Origin: Lolium rigidum
Taxonomy: Eukaryota > Streptophyta > Magnoliopsida > Poales > Poaceae
DNA: 64,000 nucleotides
Direction of reading: 5' to 3'
Assembly (NCBI RefSeq): GCF_022539505.1
Contig: NC_061512.1
Coordinates: 247,272,510-247,336,509, forward strand
Position 1 is the first letter of the stretch. The number at the start of each line of letters is the position of its first letter. Under the pieces are notes generated by a model. That model saw nothing but the letters and a program-made list of their open reading frames with translations, was not told the DNA's origin and searched no databases. Of this stretch, positions 1 to 11,800 are shown one piece after another. The translations under genes and the position numbers were made by a program.

Positions 1-700
1 GTTCGAATTCGAAGTTCATGGATAAGCGACAACTTCATCTTCTTCATAAACAAGTGCAACTTGTCGTCAGCGTCGGGTGTACAGCAGATCAGGATGTTCG
101 TCTCGGCTTGGCTACTAGCGTGCTCGTGCGTACATCTGCAGAAAAGATCCAGAGAAGAAACGCACCCGACGATTGCACGTGATCACGCAGCTGAACCTGG
201 AATACAAAGATCTAATCGGACACGGCGGCCAGGACATACGTCCATACACTACATCTAGGAATTCAAAGGCCGGCCGACAGGGACTCCAACAGTACATCAA
301 ATCACCGTGGGCCCTGCTAAGATTTTCTTGGAACGTTTGACGAGCACTTTCCAAAAACAGAGGACCCGATCGATTTCAACCGAAAAGCAAAGGTTTTTGC
401 GTCGTAATATAACGGCAGATTGGAACAAGCTTCGACTGCTTCACCGCGCATAATCGCCACGCTCAGGGCTCGCTCGTTGCATCACGGACTTGATATATTC
501 TGGAGCTCGCCCGTCGACTGCCCTGCTCGGCTGACCGCGCCCGCCATCGCGCATTCTTCTTACTCGGGGGCTCGCCTGCCGCGGACCCGACATTACGGAC
601 CCGATATATTCGGATGCCCACCCGCAGCGGATCGGCTATGTCAACCGCGTCCTCTTCATCGGCCACGTCAGCTAGGCGCCGCGTGGACTCTCTTGGATGG

Positions 701-1060
701 CGGAATTATTTCGGCTGCGCCTGCCGCATGGACTATCTCTGTCCACGGAATTATTTCGGCTGTGCCTGCCGCATGGACTATCTCTGTCCGCAGAATTATT
801 TCGGCTGCGCCTGTCGCCTGGACTATCTCTGGCCGCGGAATTATTTCGGCTGCGCCTGCCGCATGGACTATCTCTGTCCGCGGAATTATTTCGGCTGCGC
901 CTGTCGCCTGGACTATCTCTGGCCGCGGAATTATTTCGGCTGCGCCTGCCGCATGGACTGTCTCTGTCCGCGGAATTATTTCGGCTGCACCCGCCGCACG
1001 GACTATCTTTGGCCGTGCAACTATTTCGACTGCGACTGCAGAACTAAGTGTTCCTCTTTC
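701..1060 (+). repeat. 45-bp minisatellite, 8 units
   Basis: Eight head-to-tail units start at 701, 746, 791, 836, 881, 926, 971 and 1016, each beginning near CGGAATTATTTCGGCTGC; the last is diverged. Because 45 is a multiple of three, several frames stay open right through. Degenerate relatives of the unit occur in element D around 46000-46150 and 46750-46870. Confidence 0.92.
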
Positions 1061-1294
1061 TTTCGCCACACCCGATGATTGGGGAGGCGCCATTACATCG
1101 TTACCTCCAGTACTCTCGATTACTCGGTGGATTTATTTTCCCGAATCAGTGGATTTATTTTCTCCATCATCTATGATTACTCGATGGACTTATCTTCTTC
1201 GGCTCGGATATATCTCCTCCCGATGCACTCTCGGGTTGATGGATTCATCATCTGGAATATTCAATGGATATCATCTTATTTAATATCGACCCGT

Positions 1295-1690
1295 TGCGAT
1301 CCCATCGGGAGCGCTGGAATTACTCGGGGGCTCCTGGAATATCTTCGAGCTATTGCGGTTACTCCCATCGGGAGCGCCGGTGTACTGGAATTCAAGAAGA
1401 TATGAAGACTATTACTCCCATCGGGAGCACCGGTGTATTGGAATTCAAGAAGATATGAAGACTATTACTCCTATCGGGAACGCCGGTGTGCTGGAATTAT
1501 TACTCCCATCGGGAGCGCCGGTGTACTGGAATTCAAGAAGATATGAAGACTATTACTCCCATCGGGAACGCCGGTGTATTGGAATTCAAGAAGATATGAA
1601 GACTATTACTCCTATCGGGAGCGCCGGTGTGCTGAAATTATTACTCCCATCGGGAGCGCTGGTGTATTGGAATTCAAGAGGAAATGAAGA
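1295..1690 (+). repeat. 53-bp minisatellite carrying CTCCCATCGGGAG hairpin
   Basis: About seven units, mostly 53 bp with a shortened one, each containing ACTCCCATCGGGAGCGC followed by GGTGTACTGGAATTCAAGAA. CTCCC-ATC-GGGAG can fold as a short hairpin. The matching array in element D is at about 45480-45820 (53-bp units, reverse orientation). Confidence 0.88.
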
Positions 1691-1753
1691 CTTCTTATAC
1701 CTGAAGTTATCATCTAAAAGCCTCTGAAAATACGAGTGCTGCAATGGATGGTA

Positions 1754-2262
1754 AGCAACGAAGACCTTGCTCTTTTCCTTTGCTATGGATGCCTCAAAGA
1801 GTGCCGCAAATAGCAAGGATCATGAAGCAACGAAGACCTTGCTCTTTTCCTTTGCTATAGATGCCTCAAAGAGTGCCGCAAATAACAAGGATCATGAAGC
1901 AACATGGACCTTGCTCTTTTCCTTTGCTATAGATGCCTCAAAGAGTGCCGCAAATAGCAAGGATCATGAAGCAACATGGACCTTGCTCTTTTCCTTTGCT
2001 ATAGATGCCTCAAAGAGTGCCGCAAATAGCAAGGATCATGAAGCAACGGGGACCTTGCTCTTTTCCTTTGCTATAGATGCCTCAAAGAGTGCCGCAAATA
2101 GCAAGGATCATGAAGCAACATGGACTTGCTCTTTTCCTTTGCTATAGATGCCTCAAAGAGTGCCGCAAATAGCAAGGATCATGAAGCAACGGGGACCTTG
2201 CTCTTTTCCTTTGCTATAGATGCCTCAAAGAGTGCCACAAATAGCAAGGATCATGAAACACG
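1754..2262 (+). repeat. 72-bp minisatellite, about 7 units
   Basis: Units of 72 bp (24 codons), with AGCAAC(G/A) at 1754, 1826, 1898 and onward. All are open in one frame that reads a repeating peptide beginning LLFSFAIDASKSAANSKDHE. The same array, five units in reverse, is at about 44900-45255 in element D. Confidence 0.92.
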
Positions 2263-2669
2263 TACGAAAACGACCCACGGTCAAAACATACATCGGTTGA
2301 AAGCAAAGTTGCATATACAACGGGTTTAGCAAGACCTGCAACATGAGCTGATCACTCAAACAATTTGCTGACCAATGAATACACATACGGTTAAACGGGC
2401 AATTAAGATTTGGTCCTTCAAAATTTGCCAACGGCATTGACACGGTAAAAGTGCATATACATGTACCTACCAAAAAACTTACAAACAATGGCATCAACGA
2501 TGCTCAAGGTGCGTTTTGCCCCTTGAAATAAACAACAATGTGTCAACGGCACCTGAAGAAAACTGTAAACATCGGGTTGCTCGACTTGAATCTACTCACG
2601 GTGGCAAGCATCAGTGCCCAAACTCGGGGGCTACTTCCATCGGGAGCGCTGGATGCGCACCCGATGAAA

Positions 2670-2840
2670 TCATCGGCTCCTCTGGGCCATCATCTAAATC
2701 ATCGGCTCCTCAGGGCCATCATCCGAATCATCGGCTCCTCTGGGCCATCATCCCAATCATCGGCTCCTCTGGGCCATCATCTCAATCATCATCTCCTCAG
2801 GGCCATCATCTCAATCATCGGCTCTTCTCGGGATATCATC
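2670..2840 (+). repeat. About 30-bp repeat array (GGGCCATCATC..AATCATCGGCTCCTC)
   Basis: Five or six imperfect units of about 30 bp. The counterpart in element D (27230-27530, reverse) has more units of about 31 bp, so the array length differs between copies of the family. Confidence 0.8.
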
Positions 2841-3294
2841 TCGAATCATCAACTCCTCTATCTATGGCATCACCGTAGTCATCGGCATCAAGTTCTCGGA
2901 ACTTGAAAAAGTCTATGGTGTTTGACTTAGCATTTTTTACACCCTATACATAACTATTTCATATTTATCTACAGGCTCGGGGGCTACTCCCATCGGGAGC
3001 GCTAGTCGCGCACCCGATAAAAAAATGGCAACCTCGCCAACAAAGAAGAATAAAGTTGAAGACTTCGACATCAACAATCAAGATCTTCGAGTAGTACAAC
3101 TTGAGTCTATGCGTGGCTGCAAGCACCCGCCCATAGACTCGGGGCTACTCCCATCGGGAGCGCTTCGCGCACCCGACCAAAAGCAACTTCGACTCTACAT
3201 CAAGCACAAGATTCAACAGATGATCAAGACATTCGGCGAAGACAACTTTAGTCCATGCCCGAAGCTTCACTTCGGCCAGACACTCGGGGGCTAC

Positions 3295-3771
3295 TGACGT
3301 GGGCATAACCCTTCGGGTACTCGACATTGCCATACCCGGTGCAAACTATGAAGGTGGACCAGCACGAGGACTCGACAAGCTGGACCTGCACGCGCCTCAA
3401 CTTGGACTACAAGGAAAGAAGTCTCCAATATGAATCCTACTAGGACTCTTGTAAACCCTAGCTTGGCTGATATATAAAGCCGTGTGGGCACCCCTTAGGG
3501 ACAAGCACAATCGAAACATATTTTAGAGGCAACACGCCTAGACACCGCAACCCGCGGATTAGAACTAGACTAGATCCAACAACTCCGCCTATGGCGGCCC
3601 CCGTACTCATATATTCATATAGTGGATTGCTAGCAGGACGTAGCGACCCTCCACCGCGGGGGCGTAAACCTGGGTACGTCGTGTACCGCCTCGCTCCCGG
3701 AACTTCCGTCGTCGCCTTTCTCTAAAACCCAAGCCCCTCATGGTGGGCATTGCCGAGGAACCGCCTCGTCA
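3295..3771 (+). repeat. 3' LTR of element A (477 bp)
   Basis: Starts TGACGTGGGCATAACCC directly after the tract ACTCGGGGGCTAC and ends near CCGCCTCGTCA. It aligns in reverse to the two LTRs of element D (26300-26780 and 47823-48300). A TATATAAAG promoter-like motif lies at about 3470-3478. The 3' terminal dinucleotide is CA, as expected. Confidence 0.88.
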
Positions 3772-4692
3772 GCCACCATCACCACCGACGCCTCTCCATC
3801 AACCAGCCATGTTTCCCCCATCCATGTGTGAGTAATTCCCCCGCTGTAGGCTGAAGGGGATGGTAGGGATTGGATGAGATTGGTCATGTAATAGTATAAG
3901 ATTGTTAGGGCATAGTGCCTAGTGTCCGTAATTGGTACTTTGATGATATTGTTGCAACTTGTTATGCTTAATGCTTGTCACTAGGGCCCGAGTGCCATGA
4001 TCTCAGATCTGAACATGTTATTACTTCATCATGATATTCATTGTTTATGGTCTTACTCGCAAGTTGTATACACATGTCGCTATCCGGAACCAATGGCCCC
4101 GAAGTGACATAAATCGGGACAACCGGAGGGGATGGTAGTGATGTGAGGATCACATGTGTTCACGGAGTGTTAATGCTTTGCTCCGGTACTCTATTAAAAG
4201 GAGTACCTTAATATCCAGTAGATTCCCTTGAGGCCCAGCTGCCACCAGCTGGTAGGACAAAAGATGTTGTGTAAGTTTCTCATTGTGAGCACGTACGACT
4301 ATAATTGGAACACATGCCTATTGATTGCTTTGTACTTAGACACCATTTTATTATTATCTGCAAATGCCCTGCTTGATTGTTACATGAGTTTCTCTCATCC
4401 ATGCAACGCCCGTTATCCGTCCCCGTGCCTACAATATTTTAATCCTGCTGTTTACTATAATCACTACTGCCGTCTCTCGTTACTCTGCCGTCGTTATTTC
4501 ACTACCGCTATCGCTATAAAACTGTTACTATCGATAAACTCTTGCGAGCAAGTCTGTTTCCAGGTGCAGCTGAATTGACAACTCCGCTGTTAAGGCTTTC
4601 AAGTATTCTTTGTCTCCCCTTGTGTCAAATCAATAAATTGGGTTTTACTACCCACGAAGACTGCTGCGATCCCCTATACTTTTGGGTTATCA
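3772..4692 (+). mobile_element. LTR fragment C, interrupted by element A
   Basis: No coding potential. The right end, CGATCCCCTATACTTTTGGGTTATCA-like, is a typical end of Triticeae LTRs. A TATAAAA motif near 4516 and an AATAAA near 4632 fit U3/R sequence. It abuts the end of A on the left and the interior of B on the right (next five bases GCTGC would be the target duplication). I infer a solo or end LTR inserted in B and later split by A; its left part is outside the window. Confidence 0.6.
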
Positions 4693-6299
4693 GCTGCCTT
4701 GGGAGCCGATGCTTCGGAAGCGGCAACAACCGGCAGAACAGCATCAGATCTGGCTTTCTTAGACGGAGGCTCAGCAAAACCTTCGTCCCTACAAAAAGGA
4801 AATGGTCGACAGAAGTTATGAAAAGAATGCGAGAAACACGGGGACAAAATATAGCAAAAAGGAAGAAGTTACTTACATATCAAGGAGATCGTCTTCATCG
4901 GCAAAGCCGCCGGTTGATCTCTTCACGGGTGAAGCCCTGGTCTCCTCCACAGTTGCATTAACAAAGGCATCACGATCAGCGTTATCATCACGCACTGATC
5001 CCTCTGTGTCGCAAGCATCATCGGCTGAGGGAGGAAGTTCGGTGTGAACAGTTTCAGAATCTATTGGATCATCGTGATCGCTCTCTGGGCCTGTATGCTC
5101 GATAGTGTGAAAATCAACGGGTACTAAAGAGCCTCTTCCCTCAGAAGTATCGTTTGGCGAATCGTGCAAATCTCCAGGGACTATGGGGATCTGTCGAAAA
5201 GAAAAACGAATAAGAACAGTGGTAATTATGTTGACTAAGTAAAAGTAACGTGATAAGAATTTGAAAAGGGAAAGTTACCTCTGGTGGCGGATGATCGGCA
5301 TCAAGAGGAGTGTAAGAAGACGTCAATGGGATCGAGTCTTCTTGACTAAAGAAAGTAAGGCGACGGACTTCATCGAGCAGTTCCTTTTCCGACAGTTCGG
5401 CAGCATTAATCCTGGTCTCCTTTGGGCCTGAATACAACCACATCGGACGAACTCTGGCCATGACTGGTTGGACTCGACGTTTCAGAAACACTGCTGCCAC
5501 CTTCCGTGCCGACCATGGTTTGGCCATCGGCCTCTTTGATTCGAAGAAATTTGGCAAATAATTCATCGGCTGCTACTCTTTCTTCGGGTGAGAGAATGTT
5601 CTTCCAGGAATTCTTAGGCTTGGATTCAAGGACGTCGGCAAAGCAAGGAAGCTGGGATTCGGGTGACAAGGAATCCTTGACGTAAAACCATTTCAATCTC
5701 CACCCTTGCACAGTTTCTCTCATTGGGAAATTGAAGTAATTAACATCCGAACGAGTTACAAACCCCACCCCTCCGGTGACAAAGGATCCATTACTACTGT
5801 TGTATCTCTTCACAAAGAAGATCTTTTTCCACAGCCCAAAATGAGGTTTGATGCCCAGAAATGCCTCGCAAATGGTGATGAACACAGCACCGTGGAGGAT
5901 TGAGTTGGGAGTGAGTTGCCATAATTGGATCTCGTAAGTTCGCAAGAGATGGAGGAGGAATTCATGAGCGGGGAGCGAAAGACCCCGATATAGGAATGAC
6001 AAGAACATCACGGTAAAGCCAGCAGGGGGATTAGGCCGAGAAATAGCACCTGGAAAGATCACATTCCCCTCGTGAGAGGAGATTAATCCCAGGCTTTGGG
6101 ATCTCTTCTCGTCACGCTTGGTGATGGTTGATGCTATCCAATCTCCGGGCTTGGCCACCGAACTTGGCGGCGCTGGCGGCGCCGGAGCTGGGGGAGGAGC
6201 GTTCGGAGCGCTCCCCTTCGGAAGAGAAGAGGAGGACTTGGCGGCGGCGCCTCCGCTAGTGGAACTGGCGGCGGCGGTAAGATTCTTCTTCTTCACCAT
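4693..6299 (-). pseudogene. Antisense retroelement gene, 'putative gypsy-type transposon' (Transposase_28-like) domain, frameshifted
   Basis: Starts at ATG 6299 (MVKKKNLTAA), then a low-complexity Ala/Pro/Ser segment and a conserved block containing FLYRGLSLPAHEFLLHLL and QLTPNSILHGAVF, which I recognise as the plant Transposase_28 (putative gypsy-type transposon) family. Likely exons are 6299-5279, 5190-4877 and 4788-4693 (cut by C), with GT..AG borders at each. The frame must change at about 5500, so it is broken by a small indel there. The second exon is acidic. The gene is antisense to its host element, as is usual for this family; its biochemical function is unknown to me. Confidence 0.72.
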
Positions 6300-7287
6300 T
6301 GCGAGATCTGGGAAGAATCGAGAAAGCGGTGGTGGCGGCGCAGCAGTTGTGAAAGGGAGAAGAAGAAGAACGAACAAGAAGATGCTACGGAAAATGTGGG
6401 AGAAGATTAGGGATTCTCGCCCTTTGGAGATTTTAAGGAGAACTTGGGAGCTGTGTAGGCACGTGTCGCTGCTACCGGTTCTTTCAGTGGATCTTTAATA
6501 GAAAAGATTGCAGGAATCGAGGAGACGCCTTGGTGACTGTGCGAAAAGGGCCAGACAAAGAAAGAATAGGCCCAGCAGGTTACGTCCTGTCAATCAAAAT
6601 CAAGATATTAGTAAAACGTCATCAATGACATCATGAGAAATGCTCAAAGCATTCGAAGGAATGAAAAGGTATCAGATGGTCAACTTGAGTCTACGCACGG
6701 ATTGCCAGCATCCGCACCTAGACTCGGGGGCTACTCCCATCGGGAGCGCTGGACGCGCACCCGACAGAATGAAGATTTGAAGAAAAAAGGCCTTGAAAGG
6801 AAGTAATAATTGTTCGACTCGAGTCTGCGCCCGGTTGCAAGCACCCGTGCCCAGACTCGGGGGCTACTCCCATCGGGAGTGCTGGGCGCGCACCCGATAG
6901 ACCTTTTTCGTATCCCAGGATCATGCCCGGGGACTTGATTCTGTGTAGGGTAACGTTGTTTTGCCATTGGCAGTTAACCAGCAAAAGTTGGGCACGTTAC
7001 TCATTATCCCTTGCATGAGGAAAATATATCGGATGAACTATGAAGACTTGAAGAAAAAAGTTTAACAGAGAAAAATGTTCGAGTGGTACAACTTGAGTCT
7101 ACGCACGGATTGCAAGCATCCGTACCTAGACTCGGGGGCTACTCCCATCGGGAGCGCTGACACGCACCCGATAGAAGAAGATGATGCAGACAGAAGGAAA
7201 ACAAGAACGACTGAGGAGAAGGACATCGGAGGAAGACATGCTTTAGTCTCTACCCGAACTACCTTCGGCTAGACACTCGGGGGCTAC

Positions 7288-7830
7288 TGACGTGGGCATT
7301 ACCCTTCGGCTAACCAATGTTGCCCTATCCCGTATTTCCTAGTTGGAGGCCCATGAAGGTACCCAATGGCAAGGTGGGCCACTAGGACGGTGCAACGGAA
7401 GATTCCTTGAAGTACAAGACGCGGAAGGAGCCAAACAAGGAAAGTTTAGAGATAGATCTACTGCAAACCTAGTCGTACTCGTTTATACCTCTTGAGACCT
7501 GGCTTCCTATATAAAGGCCAGGAGAGGGGCTGTCGAGGGGAACAACCAATCTTAGCGATTTTAGCCAACAGAGGCTTAAAGCTAGGTTACCCTAGTACTT
7601 AGCCATCTCGACGAGATCTCAGCCGAACTATTCGGCACCCCATTGTAACCCATTATCATCATAATCAAGAACAGACAGGCAGGACGTAAGGGTTTTACCT
7701 CATCGAGGGCCCCGAACCTGGGTAAATCGCTCTCCCCGCTTGTCTGTGAACCGATGTCTCGTGTCAGCTTGCAGGATTCCATCAACCCTAAGCCCCTATC
7801 GGAGGGCATTGCCGAGGAGCACCCTCGACA
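7288..7830 (+). repeat. 3' LTR of element B (543 bp)
   Basis: Begins TGACGTGGGCATTACCC after the polypurine tract and ends CACCCTCGACA. A TATATAAAGG motif lies at about 7508-7517. The next five bases, GTTAG, are the expected right copy of the target duplication; the left copy is out of the window. Confidence 0.85.
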
Positions 7831-7867
7831 GTTAGTGAAAATAGTTAGAAATTTCGTGAATAATTAG

Positions 7868-7985
7868 TTAGTTAGTGTTAGGGTTAGAAAAATAGTTAGT
7901 GTTAGTGTTAGAAAAATAGTTAGTGTTAGTGTTAGAAAAATAGTTAGTGTTAGTGTTAGTGTTAGAAAAATAGTTAGTGTTTATG
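7868..7985 (+). repeat. GTTAGTGTTAGAAAAATA short tandem repeat
   Basis: Four or five imperfect copies of an 18-24 bp unit inside the CACTA element, immediately right of the element B insertion. Confidence 0.85.
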
Positions 7986-8197
7986 AGGGCCGCCGCGCCG
8001 GTAACCACTACGCTCGCGATGGCGCCCCCAAAATACGGTAGTGCCGACGCCCCTGCCGGCGCCCCCAAAATAGAGTATGTAGTGCCGGCTCCCCCCAAAC
8101 GGTAGTGCCAGCGCCGACTAACATAAAAGTAGTGAAGTTATTTTTTTATTTATTTTAACGTTGGTACATGCATATATGATTTGTTTTCGTAGCTACG

Positions 8198-8620
8198 ATG
8201 CCGCGACAGCCGCCGCGCCGTGGTCTGACTCTTCTAGAGGAGATGCAGCAGCTGGGGAAGGTCCGGGACTGGGCTCCGCCGGGGTGGCACTGGGAGGTCT
8301 TAGCTTCTGGGTCGCGCACCTTGGTGCGGAATCCGGGTCCCGTCGTCGACCCAGATATTCTATGGTGGAGGTCTTATGGGCCACGGTCGTTTTAGAGGGA
8401 GCCGGCCCCGCCGGAGGAGGTAGCTCAGCGCATTGCGGCGGAGGACGAGCACGTTCGCCGTTACATGTATGCGTTAGACAACATGTATAGGACCGGATGG
8501 AGCGTTATGCAGGGATCTCATGTTAGCTATGCTCCCGTGACTGTTCCGTGGCTTTGGGGGTTCACCCGGCGCGGCTCAGGACCCGGTCGGCGCGTTATAG
8601 GACCCGATCGGTGCGGTTGA
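8198..8620 (+). pseudogene. Small CACTA-borne ORF with one in-frame stop
   Basis: ATG at 8198 begins MPRQPPRRGLTLLEEMQQ. The frame is interrupted once by TAG at 8393-8395 and then continues in the same frame (REPAPPEEVAQRIAAEDE...) to TGA at 8618-8620, about 140 codons in all. It looks like a transposon-associated small protein, but I cannot name a domain. It lies upstream of the ORF1-like gene in the same orientation. Confidence 0.55.
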
Positions 8621-8829
8621 GAGGTTGTAGTAGTGATTGATGTATTAGGGTTAAATAAACATGAACCCGATCTATGTATGCATGTAATCGCACTATCTCG
8701 CTTTCAGCACTATATTATCGATCCTTAGTTAAGAACTACATATGTAACTCCATTTTCAGTTTTCTGCATTATCCTTAACTTGATCATATGATGGTTCCTA
8801 TATATAGCTTGCAACTCGTTGTAGAAAGC

Positions 8830-11800
8830 ATGGTGGGACAGAGAGATGAAACTCAAGAAAATTTCATGGCTGACCTCATAGCCAACGGTACTCTGGATGA
8901 TCGCGACGACGACGTTATTCCAGATGATGGCGGTGACGATGTCACCGCAACTTTTTTGAATGACTCCGGTGAGGGAGCGGAGAATATTGAGGAAGAAGAT
9001 CCTAATGGCTCCGGTGAGGAAGAAGATCATCATAATGGCTCCGGAACCGTAGTTATCACCCAGGTATATAAATTAATTAAGTCGCTGTTGATCGACTAGA
9101 TGCATTAACTAATTAATTTGTACTGACTATGAATTATTTCTTTTTTAGCCCTCCGGATCGAGCACTTCTTCTGTAAAGTCGAAGAAGCGAGGCCCGGCCA
9201 AAAAGTTGGACGACGGTGTTAGGCACGACATCACCCATATCGCTAAGGATGGTAAACCGATTGCTCTATAGAAAAGTGCAAAGTCATTTATAGCTCAATG
9301 CAGAGTGCTTGTTAGGGACCACGTCCCGATCACCGTTCGAGAATGGAACAAGCCGAAGGGATTAGTGCTGTCTGCAGAGGAAGAAGCTCAAGGTCTTTAT
9401 ATCGATGATGTAGCCAAAAATAGCATTCTGACCAAGCTCATGTCACATTTCAACATAGTACCAGAGGGGGATGCCGCTGAAAAGGCCAAGATGGAGCAGG
9501 CCCTCCGCGACTTTGCCAAGAAGAAGATGGCCGAACTATTCAAGAACCACAAGAAAAGATTGCGCGGCTTTATCAAGAAAGACAAGACTCCGGACAGTGA
9601 GAAGGTAAAAATTCACTGGGACGAATTCGTGAAGTACAGCACGGAGTCAGAAGAATTTAAGAAAAGGTCAGAAACAAATAAGGCAAATGTTGCGTTGAAG
9701 CTATATCACCAAATTCTGGGTCCAGGTGGATACAGGGCTAACCGTCCTAAGTGGCAGGCAGCTGAGGCGGAACTGACCAGGAAAGGGATCAGATTAGGGA
9801 CACACGGTTGGATCGAACGGTGTAAGGAGTGGTTCTACGGGATTGGGGGAACGTTGCATCCAGAAACAGGGAAGTGCATCTATAAGAAAGCTCATCTGAA
9901 GTTTCCCATCGAAGCCCTGGAACAAGCACATAAGGACGTGGAGGAGGGGAGGTTCCAGCCCGAAAGAGAGAACGATGAGCTAACACGCGCCCTTGGGAAC
10001 AAAGAACACGGCGGACGAACACGAGGCACAGAAGGCTCCGTTCCGTGGAAGTATGGCTTTCCTGCGGAAAGGAAGAGATTTCCTGATAAATGCCATGAGA
10101 GGAGAAAGGCAAGGGAAATAGACCGCATAGCGTCCTTAGAGGAGGGTTTTAGCACCATGCAAGCCCAATTAACCATGGTAACCCAAGTACTTACATCCCA
10201 GATGGCTCAGGGGCAGGCTGTAGATACTGCATTGCTCAATGCTATCGTCCCGCTGCAATCTCAACAACACCGGAAAAGCAGCGTGGCTTCCACTCAGTAG
10301 GTGGATAATGATGATGATGACCAGGTGGTCGAGCCTCCTCGCTACCCCCCGTGGATGATCGCACTGAGAGCCGTCCTTGTGAGCTGCATGTTAAAGTTTT
10401 TAACCTATCCTTCAAGGCGGCGGTCGGCATCCTCTTACCTACAAGGTCTTACCATTGCCTTCCGGTCCAAGACGACTTTGCTGTTGTGATGGTGGATGAA
10501 GTGTTGAGAGATTATGAGGGGTTGGTGCTTGAGCACCCTGCAGGTGAAGATGGGGAAATCAAAGAACTGGGAGAAGCCCGTCGAACCACCGTGCAATGGC
10601 GGAAGGAGAACATTGTGTTTCCAGGTGAGAAGCCACCAAGCAGGCCACCTCGTCCGCCTCCTCCGCCACCTGCGCAGTCTCCTCCGCGTGATGATTCTCC
10701 TCTGCGCGATGATGATTCCCCTGTGCATGAGCAGTCTCCTCCGCGTGAAAATACTCCGCCGCCTCCTCCTCCTTGTCAGGAGACTCCGCCACCTCTACCT
10801 AAGCAAAAGAGGAAGCTAACCGCGGCACCTCCTACAGCTCCGAAGAGATCATCAACTCCGATGAGGGCACAGACTCCAGAGTTGTTACCACATGAGCAGA
10901 CTGAAGAGCAAAAGACGTTTCTTGCGCCGAAGAAGATGTTTATTCCACCGCATACAGTGAAGCACTTTTCCGAGACGAGAATGAAGAGACCTGAGCTGAG
11001 AGCTGATTATGACCTCTCTCTTCGACAGTCCTCTAGAGCGAGCAAAGCAAAAAAAGTCGCCCAGCTTGGACAACAGGACATTCAGGCCATACCCCACTTC
11101 GTCGTGCAGCCCCATGATGATCCAGAGACGGCATCGATGATCGAACGGGAGGCTAGAGCTCAGGGAGCATCAGTTGAGTACGAAGATTACTATCCAACGG
11201 CTCAAGTGGTAAACAAGTATAGATACGGATCTGATCTCGTCAAACCTGGCGAGCTCGCGCGTCTAGGGACTCAGATGCGAAGGTTGCACGAATGGTACCT
11301 AAAAGCCTGTCGAAGAGGTGATCGCTACCTCACGGTGTATCTTAGAGATGAGCATTACTTCCGGGGGGACGAGGAGATAAACCTTGAGTTAGAAGAACTG
11401 TTTCAGTTATTCAATCAAGACGCCCTCGACAAAGTTGTCATCAGTTGCTACTGCTTGTAAGTGATTTATTTATGTAATTAAGTCTGTAGCTCAGCTCATT
11501 CATTTGCACTAACAATTATCCTCACTATATTCTTTGTGTACGCTATACATTTAATTATGCAGAATGAAGAAGCTCGAATGCAAAAGAGGCAAGCTCCTCG
11601 AGCTGGGGTTCATTGACCCAGACACAGTTCATGAAGTTACGGTTCAAAAGTACCCCAAGGACACAGAGGACAACATGGTAATGTTTTTAGTGAAGCAGGC
11701 AAACAAAGAGGATATATTCTTTCCCTACAACTTCAAGTGAGTGTTATATATAACATACATTATGCTTGTGCAGCTTCCACTTTATTCTCGTAATCATTGA

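Larger units (their letters stand above)
1..3771 (+). mobile_element. Element A: 3' part of a non-coding gypsy-type LTR retrotransposon
   Basis: The right-hand part of an LTR retrotransposon whose 5' LTR lies left of the window. It ends in an LTR (3295-3771) preceded by a polypurine tract (3282-3294). The interior has no gag or pol; it consists of several minisatellite arrays (701-1060, about 1295-1690, 1754-2262, about 2670-2840) separated by unique sequence. The same arrays occur in reverse in element D (26300-48300), which has both LTRs, so A and D are one family. Long open frames across the arrays are produced by repeats of 45 and 72 bp and are not called as genes. It is a non-autonomous element that would need enzymes from a partner. 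I do not recognise the family name. Confidence 0.85.
4693..7830 (+). mobile_element. Element B: 3' part of a gypsy-type LTR element with antisense gene
   Basis: Ends in a 543-bp LTR (7288-7830) preceded by ACTCGGGGGCTAC (7275-7287), so the element runs on the plus strand. Its LTR begins TGACGTGGGCATTACCC and ends CCCTCGACA like A/D but the body differs, so it is a related family. The interior contains a degenerate minus-strand gene (4693-6299) and three extra copies of the polypurine module (6722-6734, 6855-6867, 7130-7142). The left part is missing because C is inserted at 4692 and the rest is beyond the window. After the LTR come GTTAG and CACTA-type sequence, so B lies inside the CACTA element. 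Confidence 0.82.

Noticed and set aside
420..1283. Long ORFs on both strands across the 45-bp array
   Set aside because: The unit length is a multiple of three, so any stop-free frame repeats; the translations have no domain and lie in a non-coding retroelement.
701..2262. CRISPR-like repeat arrays
   Set aside because: The units are contiguous tandem copies without unique spacers, and the DNA is plant nuclear.
7868..7985. Interstitial telomeric repeat (GTTAGGGTTAG)
   Set aside because: Only one GTTAGGGTTAG is present; the unit is GTTAGTGTTAGAAAAATA, not the plant TTTAGGG repeat.
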